Shown here piece by piece: positions 8,971 to 17,999 of a stretch of DNA of 64,000 nucleotides. The notes below the pieces were generated by a model that was not told where the DNA came from, ran no database searches, and saw nothing but the letters and a program-made list of their open reading frames with translations. The DNA is taken from contig NZ_CP035495.1 of NCBI RefSeq assembly GCF_004135345.1, forward strand, positions 1,612,001 through 1,676,000, written 5' to 3'. This DNA is from Xylanimonas allomyrinae (GTDB lineage Bacteria; Actinomycetota; Actinomycetes; Actinomycetales; Cellulomonadaceae). Both the position numbers and the translations under genes were made by a program. Within the stretch, counting starts at the first letter, position 1. Each line of letters begins with the position of its first letter.

Positions 8971-9000
8971 GCACGTCACAGCACGTCACAGCACGTCACA
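8971..9000. repeat. Three tandem copies of GCACGTCACA
   Basis: A perfect 10-bp triplicate runs over the pntB stop codon (8996-8998) and the short gap before the PanE-family gene. Transcribed with the operon; no function evident. Confidence 0.85.
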
Positions 9001-10405
9001 GCGCTTGGACGATCTTCTCCACCTGATCCTTGGCGTCGCCGAACAGCATCTGGGTGTTGTCGCGGAAGAACAGCGGGTTCTGCACGCCCGCATACCCGGT
9101 GGCCATCGAGCGCTTGAACACGATGACCTCCTTCGCGTGCCAGACCTCCAGGACGGGCATGCCCGCGATGGGCGAGCCCGGGTCCTCGAGCGCGGCCGGG
9201 TTGACGGTGTCGTTCGCGCCGATGACCAGGACGACGTCGGTGTCCGCGAAGTCGTCGTTGATCTCGTCCATCTCGAGCACGATGTCGTAGGGCACCTTGG
9301 CCTCGGCCAGCAGCACGTTCATGTGCCCGGGCAGGCGCCCCGCGACGGGGTGCACGCCGAACCGCACGGTCACCCCGTGCCCGCGCAGCCGCGAGACGAG
9401 CTCGGCCACGGGGTACTGCGCCTTGGCGACGGCCATGCCGTAGCCCGGCGTGATGACCACGGACTTCGCCGACCGCAGCAGGTCCGCGACGCCGTCGGCC
9501 AGGATCTCGCGGTGCTCGCCGTAGTCGGCCCCGGCACCCGACGACGGCGTGGCGCCGCCGTCGGCGCCGAACCCGCCGAGGATCACCGAGATGAACGAGC
9601 GGTTCATGGCCTTGCACATGATGTAGCTGAGGATGGCACCCGAGGAGCCGACGAGGGCACCGGTGACGATGAGCAGGTCGTTGCCGAGCATGAAGCCGGC
9701 CGCGGCCGCGGCCCATCCGGAGTAGGAGTTGAGCATCGACACGACGACGGGCATGTCGCCGCCGCCGATCGCGGCGACCAGGTGGAACCCGAGCAGCAGC
9801 GCGACGGCGGTCATGATCCCGAGCGGGAGCAGACCGGACGACGGCGCGACCACGAACCACACCATGAGCCCGAGCGAGGCGACCAGGGCGCCGAGGTTGA
9901 GCCAGTTGCGCCCCGGGATCGTCAGGGGCGCCGACCGCATCTTCGCGCTGAGCTTGAGGTAGGCGACGATCGACCCGGTGAAGGTCACGGCACCGATGAG
10001 CACGCCGAGGAACACCTCGACCAGGTGCACGGCACCGCCCGCGCCGGCGTGCACGCGCTCGGTGAGGTAGGAGTCGAAGCCGACGGCGACGGCCGCCAGA
10101 CCCACGAACGAGTGCAGGATCGCGATGAGCTCGGGCATCTGCGTCATCTCGACGCTGCGGGCACGCCACGCGCCGACGCCCGCGCCGATGAGCAGCACGA
10201 CGACGATGAGCGAGAGCGTCACGGCGACGGGGCGCTGCGACTGGTCGGCGGCGAGCAGCACGGTCGCGACGAGCGCCAGGCCCATGCCGACCATGCCGAG
10301 CGTGACGCCGCGGCGGGCCGAGGTCTGCTTGGCGAGACCGGCCAGGGACAGGATGAACAGGACGGCCGCGACGACGTACGCGGCCTGGGCGAGCTGGGTC
10401 AGCAC
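8996..10405 (-). CDS. pntB: NAD(P) transhydrogenase subunit beta
   Basis: Membrane and NADP(H)-binding subunit of the proton-translocating transhydrogenase, which uses the proton gradient to move hydride from NADH to NADP+. The 469-residue protein starts with about nine membrane helices (domain II) and ends with the soluble NADP-binding domain III, with motifs [35 protein letters not shown] and [15 protein letters not shown] start only 4 nt after the pntA stop, so translation is coupled. Confidence 0.96.
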   Translation of the reverse strand: MLTQLAQAAYVVAAVLFILSLAGLAKQTSARRGVTLGMVGMGLALVATVLLAADQSQRPVAVTLSLIVVVLLIGAGVGAWRARSVEMTQMPELIAILHSFVGLAAVAVGFDSYLTERVHAGAGGAVHLVEVFLGVLIGAVTFTGSIVAYLKLSAKMRSAPLTIPGRNWLNLGALVASLGLMVWFVVAPSSGLLPLGIMTAVALLLGFHLVAAIGGGDMPVVVSMLNSYSGWAAAAAGFMLGNDLLIVTGALVGSSGAILSYIMCKAMNRSFISVILGGFGADGGATPSSGAGADYGEHREILADGVADLLRSAKSVVITPGYGMAVAKAQYPVAELVSRLRGHGVTVRFGVHPVAGRLPGHMNVLLAEAKVPYDIVLEMDEINDDFADTDVVLVIGANDTVNPAALEDPGSPIAGMPVLEVWHAKEVIVFKRSMATGYAGVQNPLFFRDNTQMLFGDAKDQVEKIVQAL

Positions 10406-10409
10406 GTGG

Positions 10410-11984
10410 TCACGCGTCCTTCCGGAACATGGCGATCATCCGGCGCGAGACCAGGAAGCCACCGAAGATGTTGATGCTCGCCACGGTCGCGGCGACGAAC
10501 GCCAGGATCGTGACCACGAGGTTGTCGTTGCCGAGCTGCAGCAGCGCGCCGACCAGGATGATGCCCGAGATGGCGTTGGTCTGTGCCATGAGCGGCGTGT
10601 GCAGCGAGTGGCTGACGTTCGAGATGACGTAGAAGCCGATGACCACGGCGAGCGCGAACACGGTGAAGTGGCCGCGGAACGTCTCGGGCCCGTAGGTGAG
10701 CCCGAGGATGACGAGCACCGCGGCGAGCGCCCCGCCGAACGTCAGCCGCTGCGTGCGCAGCCGGGCCTTGGCCTGGGCCGTCTCGGCGGCGGCCGCGAGA
10801 TCGGCCGCGTGCTGCTGGGGCGTCGGGGCGGGCGCGGCACCGGCCGGGGCCGATCCCGCCGAGACGCTCACGGGCGGCGGCGGCCAGAGGATCTCCCCCG
10901 CCCGTGCGACGGTCATGCCGCGCTGCACCGCGTCGTCGAGGTCGAGCACGAGCTCGCCGTCCTTGCCGGGCGTCAGCAGCGCGAGCAGGTTGACGATGTT
11001 GGTGCCGTACAGCTGCGACGTCTGCGCGGGCATGCGGCCGGGCAGGTCGGTGTAGCCGAGCACGACGACACCGTTGTCGGTGACGACGCGCTGCCCCGGC
11101 ACGGTGGCCTCGGCGTTGCCGCCGCCCGACGCCGCGAGGTCGACGATGACCGAGCCCGGCTTCATCGCCGCGATCATCTCGCTCGTCAGCGTGCGCGGGG
11201 CCGTGCCGCGCACGAGCGCCGTCGTGATGACGATGTCGGCCCGTGCGGACTCCTCGGCGTACATGCGTGCCGTCGCGGCTTCCTGGTCGGCCGTGAGCTC
11301 GCGCGCGTAGCCGTCGGAGCTGACCTCCTGCTGCGCGGCCTCGGCCTGCACGAACGTCGCGCCCATGGACTCGATCTGCTCGCCCGCCTCGGGGCGCACG
11401 TCGAACGCGCGCACGTCGGCGCCGAGGCTCGACGCGGTGCCGATCGCGGCCAGGCCGGCGACGCCGCCGCCGATGACGAACACGGTGGCCGGCGGCGTCT
11501 TGCCCGCGGCGGTCACCTGCCCGGTGAACATGCCCTGGAACTCGGCCGCCGCCTCGATGACGGCCCGGTAGCCCGAGACGTTGGACATCGTGGAGAGCGT
11601 GTCGAGCGCCTGGGCGCGCGAGATGCGCGGCACGGCGTCGAGCGCCATCGCGGTGATGCCGCGCGCCCGGTAGTCGTCGACCCGCTCGGGGTGGGTGCCC
11701 GGGAAGAGCTGTGCGATGAGCACGGCCCCGGGACGCAGCAGTGCGAGCCGGTCGTCCGCGGGGGCGTCCACGGCCACGACGACGTCGCTGCCCCAGACCT
11801 CCTCGGTGCTGCCGGTCGCGGCGCCGGCCTCGACGAACGCGTCGTCCGAGAAGTTGGCCGCGGCTCCGGCGTCGTGCTCGACGACGACGTCGTACCCGAG
11901 CTTCCGGAGCTTCGCGACGGTTGCGGGGGTCGCGGCCACGAGCCGCTGACCTTCCCCGGACTCCCGGGGCACGCCGATGCGCAT
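10410..11984 (-). CDS. pntA: NAD(P) transhydrogenase subunit alpha
   Basis: NAD(H)-binding subunit of proton-translocating transhydrogenase, 524 residues. It is the fused form: a soluble domain I related to alanine dehydrogenase (starts [20 protein letters not shown]; nucleotide loop [22 protein letters not shown]), a Pro/Ala linker (about 385-420), and a C-terminal segment with four membrane helices ending in [19 protein letters not shown]. The start at 11984 follows a GGAGG site. First gene of the pntAB transcript. Confidence 0.96.
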   Translation of the reverse strand: MRIGVPRESGEGQRLVAATPATVAKLRKLGYDVVVEHDAGAAANFSDDAFVEAGAATGSTEEVWGSDVVVAVDAPADDRLALLRPGAVLIAQLFPGTHPERVDDYRARGITAMALDAVPRISRAQALDTLSTMSNVSGYRAVIEAAAEFQGMFTGQVTAAGKTPPATVFVIGGGVAGLAAIGTASSLGADVRAFDVRPEAGEQIESMGATFVQAEAAQQEVSSDGYARELTADQEAATARMYAEESARADIVITTALVRGTAPRTLTSEMIAAMKPGSVIVDLAASGGGNAEATVPGQRVVTDNGVVVLGYTDLPGRMPAQTSQLYGTNIVNLLALLTPGKDGELVLDLDDAVQRGMTVARAGEILWPPPPVSVSAGSAPAGAAPAPTPQQHAADLAAAAETAQAKARLRTQRLTFGGALAAVLVILGLTYGPETFRGHFTVFALAVVIGFYVISNVSHSLHTPLMAQTNAISGIILVGALLQLGNDNLVVTILAFVAATVASINIFGGFLVSRRMIAMFRKDA

Positions 11985-12112
11985 GGGACCTCCACAGGTC
12001 GGTAGGGACGAGACGCAACCTACAGACTGTGGTGACAGACCACACAATCCTGTCGCTCGGTGTGCCGTGGCTCACGGTGCGCGGGGCGGGGACCGTGCCG
12101 GCCGCCTGGCGG

Positions 12113-13114
12113 CTACCGGCCCGTTCGCGCCCGCGTGCGGCGCAGCGCCCCGCTGGTCACCAGGAAGGCGGCGGTGTCGCGCAGCGTCTCGCGGCTCGGG
12201 CGGGGTGCGTAGCCGAGCTCGCGCCGGGCCTTGCCGCTGCAGACGTGCGGCGCGGCTCGCAGGGTGCCGAGCGCGGCGGGCGACAGCGCGTCGACGCCGT
12301 CGCGCCGGGAGAGCGGCCCGGCGACGACGCCGATCGCCCGGGCGCAGGCGAAAGGCACGGTCAGCAGCGGCGGGCGGCGTCCGAGCAGGCCGGCCACGGC
12401 GCCGAGCATCTCGTGCATGACCAGCCGCTCGCCCGCGAGGAGGTACCCCTCGCCGGTGCGTCCCAGGCGCGCGGCGAGCAGCAGCCCGGCGACGACGTCG
12501 CGCACGTCGACGAAGTCGAAACCCCCGGCCACGTCCAGGAAGGCGGTGCCGAGCGCGGCCCGGCGCAGCACGGCGTTGGTGGGGGCGAGCCGGCCGACGT
12601 GGTCGACGGGCCCGTAGATGCCCGTCGGGTTGACGGTGACGGCGTCCAGCCCGGCGTCGACGACCCTGGCGAGCTCGAGCTCGCCTCGCGCCTTGGACCT
12701 GTCGTACACGGGCAGGCCGGCGCGGACGGCGCGCGGCGACGTCTCGTCGATGACGCCGCTCGCCAGGTCGTACGCGTGTACCGAGCTGCAGTGCACGAGC
12801 CTCCCGACGCCGACCGCGAGCGCCGCGCGCGCCACGGTGCGCACGCCGTCGGTGTTGACGGACCAGGCGAGCGGGTCGGTCTGCCGCAGCGTGATGCGCG
12901 CGGCGAGGTGGAAGACGAGGTCGGTGCCGTCGAGGGCGGCGCGCATCGCGGGGGCGTCGCGCACGTCGGCCCGGACCGCGCGCACGGCCGCCTCGGCGGT
13001 CCACGGCAGCGTGGGCGACCCGTCGACGGCCGTGACGGTATGACCCTGGCTGACCAGCGTCGGCACCAGGTTGCGAGCGACGTACCCACCGGCTCCGGTG
13101 ACGGCGATGCGCAC
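12113..13114 (-). CDS. NAD-dependent epimerase/dehydratase (extended SDR)
   Basis: 333-residue Rossmann-fold protein of the sugar-nucleotide epimerase superfamily. N-terminal MRIAVTGAGGYVARNLV has the TGxxGxxG coenzyme motif; the active-site S...YxxxK is seen as CSSVHAYDL... and PVYDRSKARGE; TGIYGPVDHVGRL is the usual substrate loop. The substrate is not predictable: no glycosyltransferase or nucleotide-sugar genes are nearby. GTG start with a GAAGGAAGG site; TAGGCT at about 13141-13146 may be the -10 box. Divergent from the MFS/ArsR operon. Confidence 0.85.
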   Translation of the reverse strand: MRIAVTGAGGYVARNLVPTLVSQGHTVTAVDGSPTLPWTAEAAVRAVRADVRDAPAMRAALDGTDLVFHLAARITLRQTDPLAWSVNTDGVRTVARAALAVGVGRLVHCSSVHAYDLASGVIDETSPRAVRAGLPVYDRSKARGELELARVVDAGLDAVTVNPTGIYGPVDHVGRLAPTNAVLRRAALGTAFLDVAGGFDFVDVRDVVAGLLLAARLGRTGEGYLLAGERLVMHEMLGAVAGLLGRRPPLLTVPFACARAIGVVAGPLSRRDGVDALSPAALGTLRAAPHVCSGKARRELGYAPRPSRETLRDTAAFLVTSGALRRTRARTGR

Positions 13115-13229
13115 TTGCGACCTTCCTTCTGCGCTCGTGAGCCTAGTGCTCGGCGTACCCGTCAGCATCGGGCCGAAGGTCGGTATTTCGCGCGGTCGCT
13201 CCTTATTACGTGTTTGCGCAATCACGGAT

Positions 13230-13235
13230 CATAAT
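13230..13235 (+). promoter_or_regulatory. -10 box of leaderless MFS/KmtR-like operon
   Basis: CATAAT, one mismatch from consensus, ends 6 nt before the GTG at 13242. No ribosome site is present, so the mRNA is probably leaderless. Confidence 0.5.
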
Positions 13236-13241
13236 GAGTGG

Positions 13242-14495
13242 GTGCTGCGCGTCCTGTCCCACCGCACCTACCGCCACCTGTTCCTCGCCCAGGTCGTCTC
13301 CCTGGCCGGGACGGGCCTGGCCACCGTGGCGCTCGGGCTGCTCGCCTTCGACCTCGCGGGCGACCGCGCGGGCGGCGTGCTGGGGACGGCGCTCGCGATC
13401 AAGATGGCGGCGTACGTCGTCGTCGCCCCTCTGGCCGCCGCCCTGCTCGGGCGGCTGCCCCGGCGGGCGGTGCTGGTCGGCTCGGACCTGCTGCGCGTCG
13501 CGGTCGCGCTGCTGCTGCCGTTCGTCGGCGAGATCTGGCAGGTCTACCTGCTGATCTTCGTGCTCCAGGCGGCCTCGGCGACGTTCACCCCGACCTTCCA
13601 GGCCGCCATCCCGCAGATCCTGCCCGGCGACGACGAATACACCGAGGCGCTGTCGCTGTCGCGGCTGGCCGACGACCTCGAACAGGTGCTCTCCCCCCTG
13701 CTGGCCGCGGCGCTCCTGCTCGTCGTCGACTCGGGCGCGCTGTTCTTCGGGACGGCGTTCGGCTTCGCCGGGTCGGCCCTGCTCGTGGCGTCGGCCGCCC
13801 TGCCGGCGGGCGCCCGGACGGGCAGCACCGGCCCCGAGGCGCCGCTCACGCGGCGGGTCCGGCACGGCATCGCGCTGTTCGTCCGCACGCGGGCCCTGCG
13901 GCCGGTGCTGGCGCTCAACCTCGCGGTGGCCGCCGCGGGCGCGTTCGTCATCGTGCAGACGGTCGTCATCGTCCGCTCGGTCTTCGGCCAGGGCGGCGAC
14001 GTCGTCGCGGTCATGCTGGCGGTCAACGGCGCCGGGTCGATGCTCGCGGCGGTCGCCCTGCCCCGCGTCCTGCACCGGCGCTCCGAGCGGCGCATCATGC
14101 TCGGCGGCGCCGTCGCGCTCACCGGAGCCACGCTGCTGGCCCCGCTCGCGCTGGCCGTCCCGTCGCCCCGGCTCGGCCTGGCCTCCGTCGGCGTGCTGTG
14201 GCTGGCCGTGGGCGTCGGCTGGTCCGCGGCCGAGACGCCGATGGGCCGCATCATCCGCCGGACCGTCCCGCGCGAGGACCTGCCCGCGGCGTTCGCGGCG
14301 CAGTTCTCCCTCTCGCACGCCTGCTGGCTGCTCACCTACCCGCTGGCCGGATGGCTCGGCGCCGTGGGCCTGGGACGCACGGCCCTCGTGCTCGCCGGGG
14401 TCGCCGCCGCCGCGACGGCAGCCGCCGCCGCGTCCTGGCCCACCGCCGCGCCGGTCGCGCAGGAGTCGACCGCCCAGGATCCGGTGCCAGGATGA
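13242..14495 (+). CDS. MFS efflux transporter, predicted Ni/Co exporter
   Basis: 417-residue major facilitator protein with 12 hydrophobic segments, beginning VLRVLSHRTYRHLFLAQVVSLAGTG, the usual N-terminus of actinobacterial MFS exporters. Its last codons overlap (ATGA) the start of an ArsR/SmtB repressor that carries the complete KmtR nickel/cobalt ligand set, so both come from one mRNA. By analogy with NreB-type MFS nickel exporters I infer Ni(II)/Co(II) efflux; nothing in the transporter alone proves the substrate. Drug export is the alternative. Confidence 0.85.
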   Translation: MLRVLSHRTYRHLFLAQVVSLAGTGLATVALGLLAFDLAGDRAGGVLGTALAIKMAAYVVVAPLAAALLGRLPRRAVLVGSDLLRVAVALLLPFVGEIWQVYLLIFVLQAASATFTPTFQAAIPQILPGDDEYTEALSLSRLADDLEQVLSPLLAAALLLVVDSGALFFGTAFGFAGSALLVASAALPAGARTGSTGPEAPLTRRVRHGIALFVRTRALRPVLALNLAVAAAGAFVIVQTVVIVRSVFGQGGDVVAVMLAVNGAGSMLAAVALPRVLHRRSERRIMLGGAVALTGATLLAPLALAVPSPRLGLASVGVLWLAVGVGWSAAETPMGRIIRRTVPREDLPAAFAAQFSLSHACWLLTYPLAGWLGAVGLGRTALVLAGVAAAATAAAAASWPTAAPVAQESTAQDPVPG

Positions 14496-14833
14496 TGAGC
14501 GTGACCGTCACCGAGCCCCCCGCCGACGTCGAGCTCGACCACGCCGTCGAGGCGCTGCGTCTGCTCGCCGACCGCACGCGCCTGGCGATCCTCGCCATGC
14601 TCTCAGGGACCGAGATGTCGGTGACGGCGATCGCCACGACGCTCGACCGGCCCACGCCCGCGGTCTCGCAGCATCTCGCGAAGCTGCGCGCGGGCAACCT
14701 CGTCGCCTGCCGGCGCGAGGGCACGACGATCTACTACACCCAGCCCGACGAGCACGTCGCGGCGCTGGTGACCAACGCGCTCCAGTACGGCGAGCACGTC
14801 GGGTACGTCGTGCCGCCGCACCACCAGGGATGA
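14492..14833 (+). CDS. ArsR/SmtB-family metal sensor, KmtR-like
   Basis: 113-residue winged-helix repressor (TAIATTLDRPTPAVSQHLAKLRAGNLV is the DNA-reading region). The C-terminus has His88, Glu101, His102, His110 and His111, the same residues and numbering that I recall as the Ni/Co ligands of Mycobacterium tuberculosis KmtR; the NmtR-type D-x-H-x10-H spacing is absent. This points to nickel/cobalt sensing rather than arsenic (no vicinal Cys). Overlaps the MFS gene by ATGA, so metal would relieve repression of exporter and sensor together. A short hairpin (GGTAGGC/GCCTACC, about 14836-14858) follows as terminator. Confidence 0.85.
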   Translation: MMSVTVTEPPADVELDHAVEALRLLADRTRLAILAMLSGTEMSVTAIATTLDRPTPAVSQHLAKLRAGNLVACRREGTTIYYTQPDEHVAALVTNALQYGEHVGYVVPPHHQG

Positions 14834-14924
14834 GGTAGGCAGGCACCGTCGGCCTACCCCGCACGGGGTGTCCATCAAGGTATCCACATCGTGGACGGCA
14901 CGTCGCCGCGCTCGCGGCGGCCCC

Positions 14925-14930
14925 TAGTCT
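14925..14930 (+). promoter_or_regulatory. -10 box of the leaderless cysteine leader peptide
   Basis: TAGTCT ends 6 nt before the GTG at 14937, the spacing expected when transcription starts at the first base of the start codon. Confidence 0.55.
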
Positions 14931-14936
14931 CGGCCC

Positions 14937-15008
14937 GTGCTCACCGCCAGGACTCCTTCGACAGCCACCGCGTGCATCGTCGCCGCGGGCTGTTGTCGCG
15001 CCTCCTGA
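14937..15008 (+). CDS. Cysteine-rich leader peptide (23 aa), candidate Cys attenuator
   Basis: The frame reads VLTARTPSTATACIVAAGCC followed by R-A-S and TGA. It begins directly at a predicted transcription start (TAGTCT 6 nt upstream) and has three Cys codons, two adjacent near the end (C13, C19, C20). Leaderless short frames with clustered Cys codons act as cysteine-responsive attenuators upstream of sulfur genes in mycobacteria; here the next genes encode an amino-acid importer of cysteine-binding type. Ribosome stalling at the Cys pair under cysteine shortage would raise downstream expression. Function is inferred. Confidence 0.65.
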   Translation: MLTARTPSTATACIVAAGCCRAS

Positions 15009-15307
15009 ACACCCGGCACCAGGCCGTCGCCTGACCGTCACGGGCGCCACGTCCCCCTGACCCCGAGCGACCCGCCGCAGCCCGGGCACCGCAGCCCCCG
15101 AGCCCGCTCGGCGGTCACCTGCCTCGAACCCCGGTCGCCGCTGCGTCTCCGCTGAGCCGCCCCGCCACCGGACGAGACCGTCGTCGGACGAGACCGCCGC
15201 CGGACGAGCCGGGCACCTGCGCCCGCTCGATCCCGGTGGCCCACCGGACCCGCGTCCCCGGGCCGCGTGCCGCCCTCCCCTGCCGCCCTTCTCCGAGAGG
15301 ACCCACC
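15009..15307 (+). other. Leader region between Cys peptide and ABC importer
   Basis: 299 bp without a gene. It holds GC-rich potential stems and a degenerate direct repeat (GGACGAGACCG-like words around 15165-15215). If the leader peptide is an attenuator, the alternative RNA structures should lie here. No T-run typical of an intrinsic terminator is present, so a Rho-dependent or translational mechanism is more likely. Confidence 0.4.
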
Positions 15308-16195
15308 ATGTCGCCATCTGCCCGCGCCCGGCTCACCGCCACGGCCCTCATGCTCGTCACCGTCGCGACCGTCTCGACCGTCGCCTCCGGCTGCGCCGGT
15401 GGCGACGCCGCGCACGGCGCCGGACCGACGAGCGCCGCCCCGAGCGGCTCGCTCGAGGAGATCAAGGCCAGCGGCGTCCTCACCGTCGGCGTCTTCCGCG
15501 ACCTCGCCCCGTTCGGCTCCGTCGGCGCGGACGGCGCCTACGCGGGCTACGACATCTACCTCGGCGACCAGCTCGGCAAGGACCTGGGCGTGCGCGTCGA
15601 CTACGTCGGCCTCGACGCCCAGGGGCGTGTGCCCGCGCTGACCAGCGGGAAGGTCGACCTGGTCCTGGCGAACTTCGCCGTCACCCCCGAGCGCCAGCAG
15701 CAGGTCGACTTCTCGCTGCCGTACATGCAGGCCTACCAGGCGCTCGTCTCGCCCGACGACGCACCCGTCACCGACGTGTCCCAGCTCGCCGGCAAGAAGC
15801 TCATCGTCACACGCGGCACGAGCCAGCAGGCGTGGTTCACCGAGCACTTCCCCGACGTCGAGCAGGCCGTCTTCCAGACCCAGACGGACGCCTACGCCGC
15901 CCTCAAGGACGGGCGCGGCGCCGCCCTGGCCCAGTCGAACCTCGACGAGCTGGCCTGGACGCGGCAGAACCCCGGCTTCACCGTCGGCGTCGAACGCATC
16001 GGTGACCCCACGCTCGTGGCCGCGGCCGTGGCGAAGGGTGACCAGAGCCTGCTCGACTGGGTCAACCAGGAGATCACCACGGGCCTGCCCGACCACTTCT
16101 TCCACGACGACTACGCCACAACCCTCGCACAGGTCTACGGGCCGGACGCCGACCCCGACGACATCGTTGTCGAGCGCGGCAAGGCCGGGGCATGA
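15308..16195 (+). CDS. Amino-acid ABC transporter substrate-binding lipoprotein 1
   Basis: 295-residue family 3 solute-binding protein anchored by a lipid: signal peptide with lipobox ending ASGC (Cys about 29). The mature part starts SLEEIKASGVLTVGVFRDLAPFGS and holds VDLVLANFAVTPERQQQVDFSLPYM, the pattern of CjaA-like cysteine-binding proteins. A second paralogue lies two genes on. Its stop overlaps the ATPase start (ATGA). Confidence 0.9.
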   Translation: MSPSARARLTATALMLVTVATVSTVASGCAGGDAAHGAGPTSAAPSGSLEEIKASGVLTVGVFRDLAPFGSVGADGAYAGYDIYLGDQLGKDLGVRVDYVGLDAQGRVPALTSGKVDLVLANFAVTPERQQQVDFSLPYMQAYQALVSPDDAPVTDVSQLAGKKLIVTRGTSQQAWFTEHFPDVEQAVFQTQTDAYAALKDGRGAALAQSNLDELAWTRQNPGFTVGVERIGDPTLVAAAVAKGDQSLLDWVNQEITTGLPDHFFHDDYATTLAQVYGPDADPDDIVVERGKAGA

Positions 16196-16974
16196 CCGTG
16201 CCGTCGGCCCCGGGCTCCGCGCCGCTGCTGACCATCGAAGGTCTGCGCAAGTCCTACGGCGACCTGCTGGTTCTCGACGGCATCGACCTGACCGTCGAGC
16301 GCGGGCAGGTGCTCGCCGTCGTCGGTCCCTCCGGCTGCGGCAAGTCGACGCTGTTGCGCTGCGTCAACGGCCTCGAGGCCACGCAGGGCGGCACGATCCG
16401 GCTCGGCACGCAGACCATCACCGACCCCGGCACGAGCTGGAGCCGGGTGCGCCAGCGCGTGGGCATGGTGTTCCAGGACTACGAGCTGTTCAGCCACCTC
16501 ACCGTGCTGGACAACATCCTGCTGGCGCCGCGCGCCGTCCAGCGCCGGCGCCGCAGCGAGGCCGCCGCCGAGGCCGAGGAGCTGTTGCGTCGGGTCGGCC
16601 TGCACGACAAGCGAGACGCCTACCCGCGGCAGCTGTCCGGCGGGCAGAAGCAGCGCATCGCCATCGTCCGGTCGCTGATCCTGCACCCCGAGCTGATGCT
16701 CTTCGACGAGGTCACCGCGGCCCTCGACCCGGAGATGGTCCGCGAGGTGCTCGACGTCGTCGCCGAGCTCGCCGCCGACGGCATGACGATGCTCATCGTC
16801 ACCCACGAGATGGCCTTCGCCCGGGCGGTCGCCGACCAGGTCGTCCTGCTCGACGCCGGGCGGGTCGCCGAGCGCGCCGAGCCCGAGCAGTTCTTCACCC
16901 GGCCGAGGTCCGAGCGCGCGCGAGCCTTCCTCGCCAGCCTCGACTTCACCCCCCGCAAGCCCGTGCGCGCCTAG
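16192..16974 (+). CDS. Polar amino-acid ABC transporter ATP-binding protein
   Basis: 260-residue ATPase that powers the importer. Walker A GPSGCGKSTLL (about 44-54), Q-loop MVFQDYELFSHLT, signature LSGGQKQR, Walker B LMLFDEV followed by TAALDPEM, and switch His in IVTHEMAFA. This is the GlnQ/TcyC-type subunit for amino-acid uptake. Overlaps SBP1 by 4 nt; SBP2 follows 49 bp later. Confidence 0.95.
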   Translation: MTVPSAPGSAPLLTIEGLRKSYGDLLVLDGIDLTVERGQVLAVVGPSGCGKSTLLRCVNGLEATQGGTIRLGTQTITDPGTSWSRVRQRVGMVFQDYELFSHLTVLDNILLAPRAVQRRRRSEAAAEAEELLRRVGLHDKRDAYPRQLSGGQKQRIAIVRSLILHPELMLFDEVTAALDPEMVREVLDVVAELAADGMTMLIVTHEMAFARAVADQVVLLDAGRVAERAEPEQFFTRPRSERARAFLASLDFTPRKPVRA

Positions 16975-17023
16975 CGCGCACCCCACCAGGACCCGCTGCC
17001 CAGCGGACACGAGAGGACCCACC

Positions 17024-17935
17024 ATGACCACCACACCAGCCACCGCGCCCGCACGCTCACGGCGCGCGTCGTGGCGCCGCATCGGCGCCGCGCTCGCTGC
17101 GACGACGGCCACCATCGCCCTCGCCGCCGGGTGCTCCAGCGCGTCCGGGGCCGGTGCGCACGCCACCGGCGACGCCTCGCAGGCGGCCGACTCGCTCGAG
17201 GCGATCAAGGCCAAGGGGAAGATCACCGTCGGCGTCTTCCGCGACCTGCCCCCGTTCGGCTCGGTCGACGCCTCCGGGGCGTACACCGGCTACGACGTCT
17301 ACTTCGCCGAGCAGATCGGCAAGGACCTCGGCGTCGACGTCGACTACGTCGGGCTCGACGCCCAGGGCCGGGTCCCCGCGCTGACGAGCGGCAAGGTCGA
17401 CCTGGTGCTGGCGAACTTCACCGTCACCGACGAGCGCAAGCAGCAGGTCGACTTCGCCCTGCCGTACATGCAGGTCTACATGGGCGTCGTGTCGCCCACC
17501 TCGGCCCCGATCACGGACGTGTCCCAGCTCGAGGGCAAGGAGCTGATCGTCGCGCAGGGCACCACCCAGCAGACGTACTTCACCCAGCACTACCCCGACG
17601 TGAAGCTCAACGTCTTCACCACCGAGACCGACGCGTTCGCCGCGCTCAAGGACGGCCGGAGCCCGGCGCTGTCCCAGGACACCACCAACGTCCTGGCCTG
17701 GGCGCTGCAGAACCCCGGGTTCACCGTCGGCATCGAGAAGCTGGGCGACCCGCAGGCGATCGCCCCCGCCGTGCGCAAGGGCAACACGAGCCTGCTCGAC
17801 TGGCTCAACGAGGAGATCACGACGACGCTCCCCGACGACTTCTTCCTCCAGGACTACGAGGCCACCCTCGCCCCCGTCTACGGGGACGCCGCCGACCCGG
17901 CGACCATCGTCGTCGAACGCGGGAAGATCGGCTGA
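17024..17935 (+). CDS. Amino-acid ABC transporter substrate-binding lipoprotein 2
   Basis: 303-residue paralogue of the protein encoded at 15308, with long identical stretches (for example YVGLDAQGRVPALTSGKVDL). Lipoprotein signal with lipobox LAAGC. VDLVLANFTVTDERKQQVDF and LPYMQVYMGVVSP again resemble cysteine-binding CjaA proteins. The two copies flank the single ATPase gene, suggesting that one permease complex is served by two receptors of different specificity or affinity. ATG with a GAGAGGA site. Confidence 0.9.
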   Translation: MTTTPATAPARSRRASWRRIGAALAATTATIALAAGCSSASGAGAHATGDASQAADSLEAIKAKGKITVGVFRDLPPFGSVDASGAYTGYDVYFAEQIGKDLGVDVDYVGLDAQGRVPALTSGKVDLVLANFTVTDERKQQVDFALPYMQVYMGVVSPTSAPITDVSQLEGKELIVAQGTTQQTYFTQHYPDVKLNVFTTETDAFAALKDGRSPALSQDTTNVLAWALQNPGFTVGIEKLGDPQAIAPAVRKGNTSLLDWLNEEITTTLPDDFFLQDYEATLAPVYGDAADPATIVVERGKIG

Positions 17936-17999
17936 CGATGGCCTGTCCTCGGCTCACGCGCCGGGCCTGCCGCGCCCCTCGGCCCGCGGCAGGCCCGCG

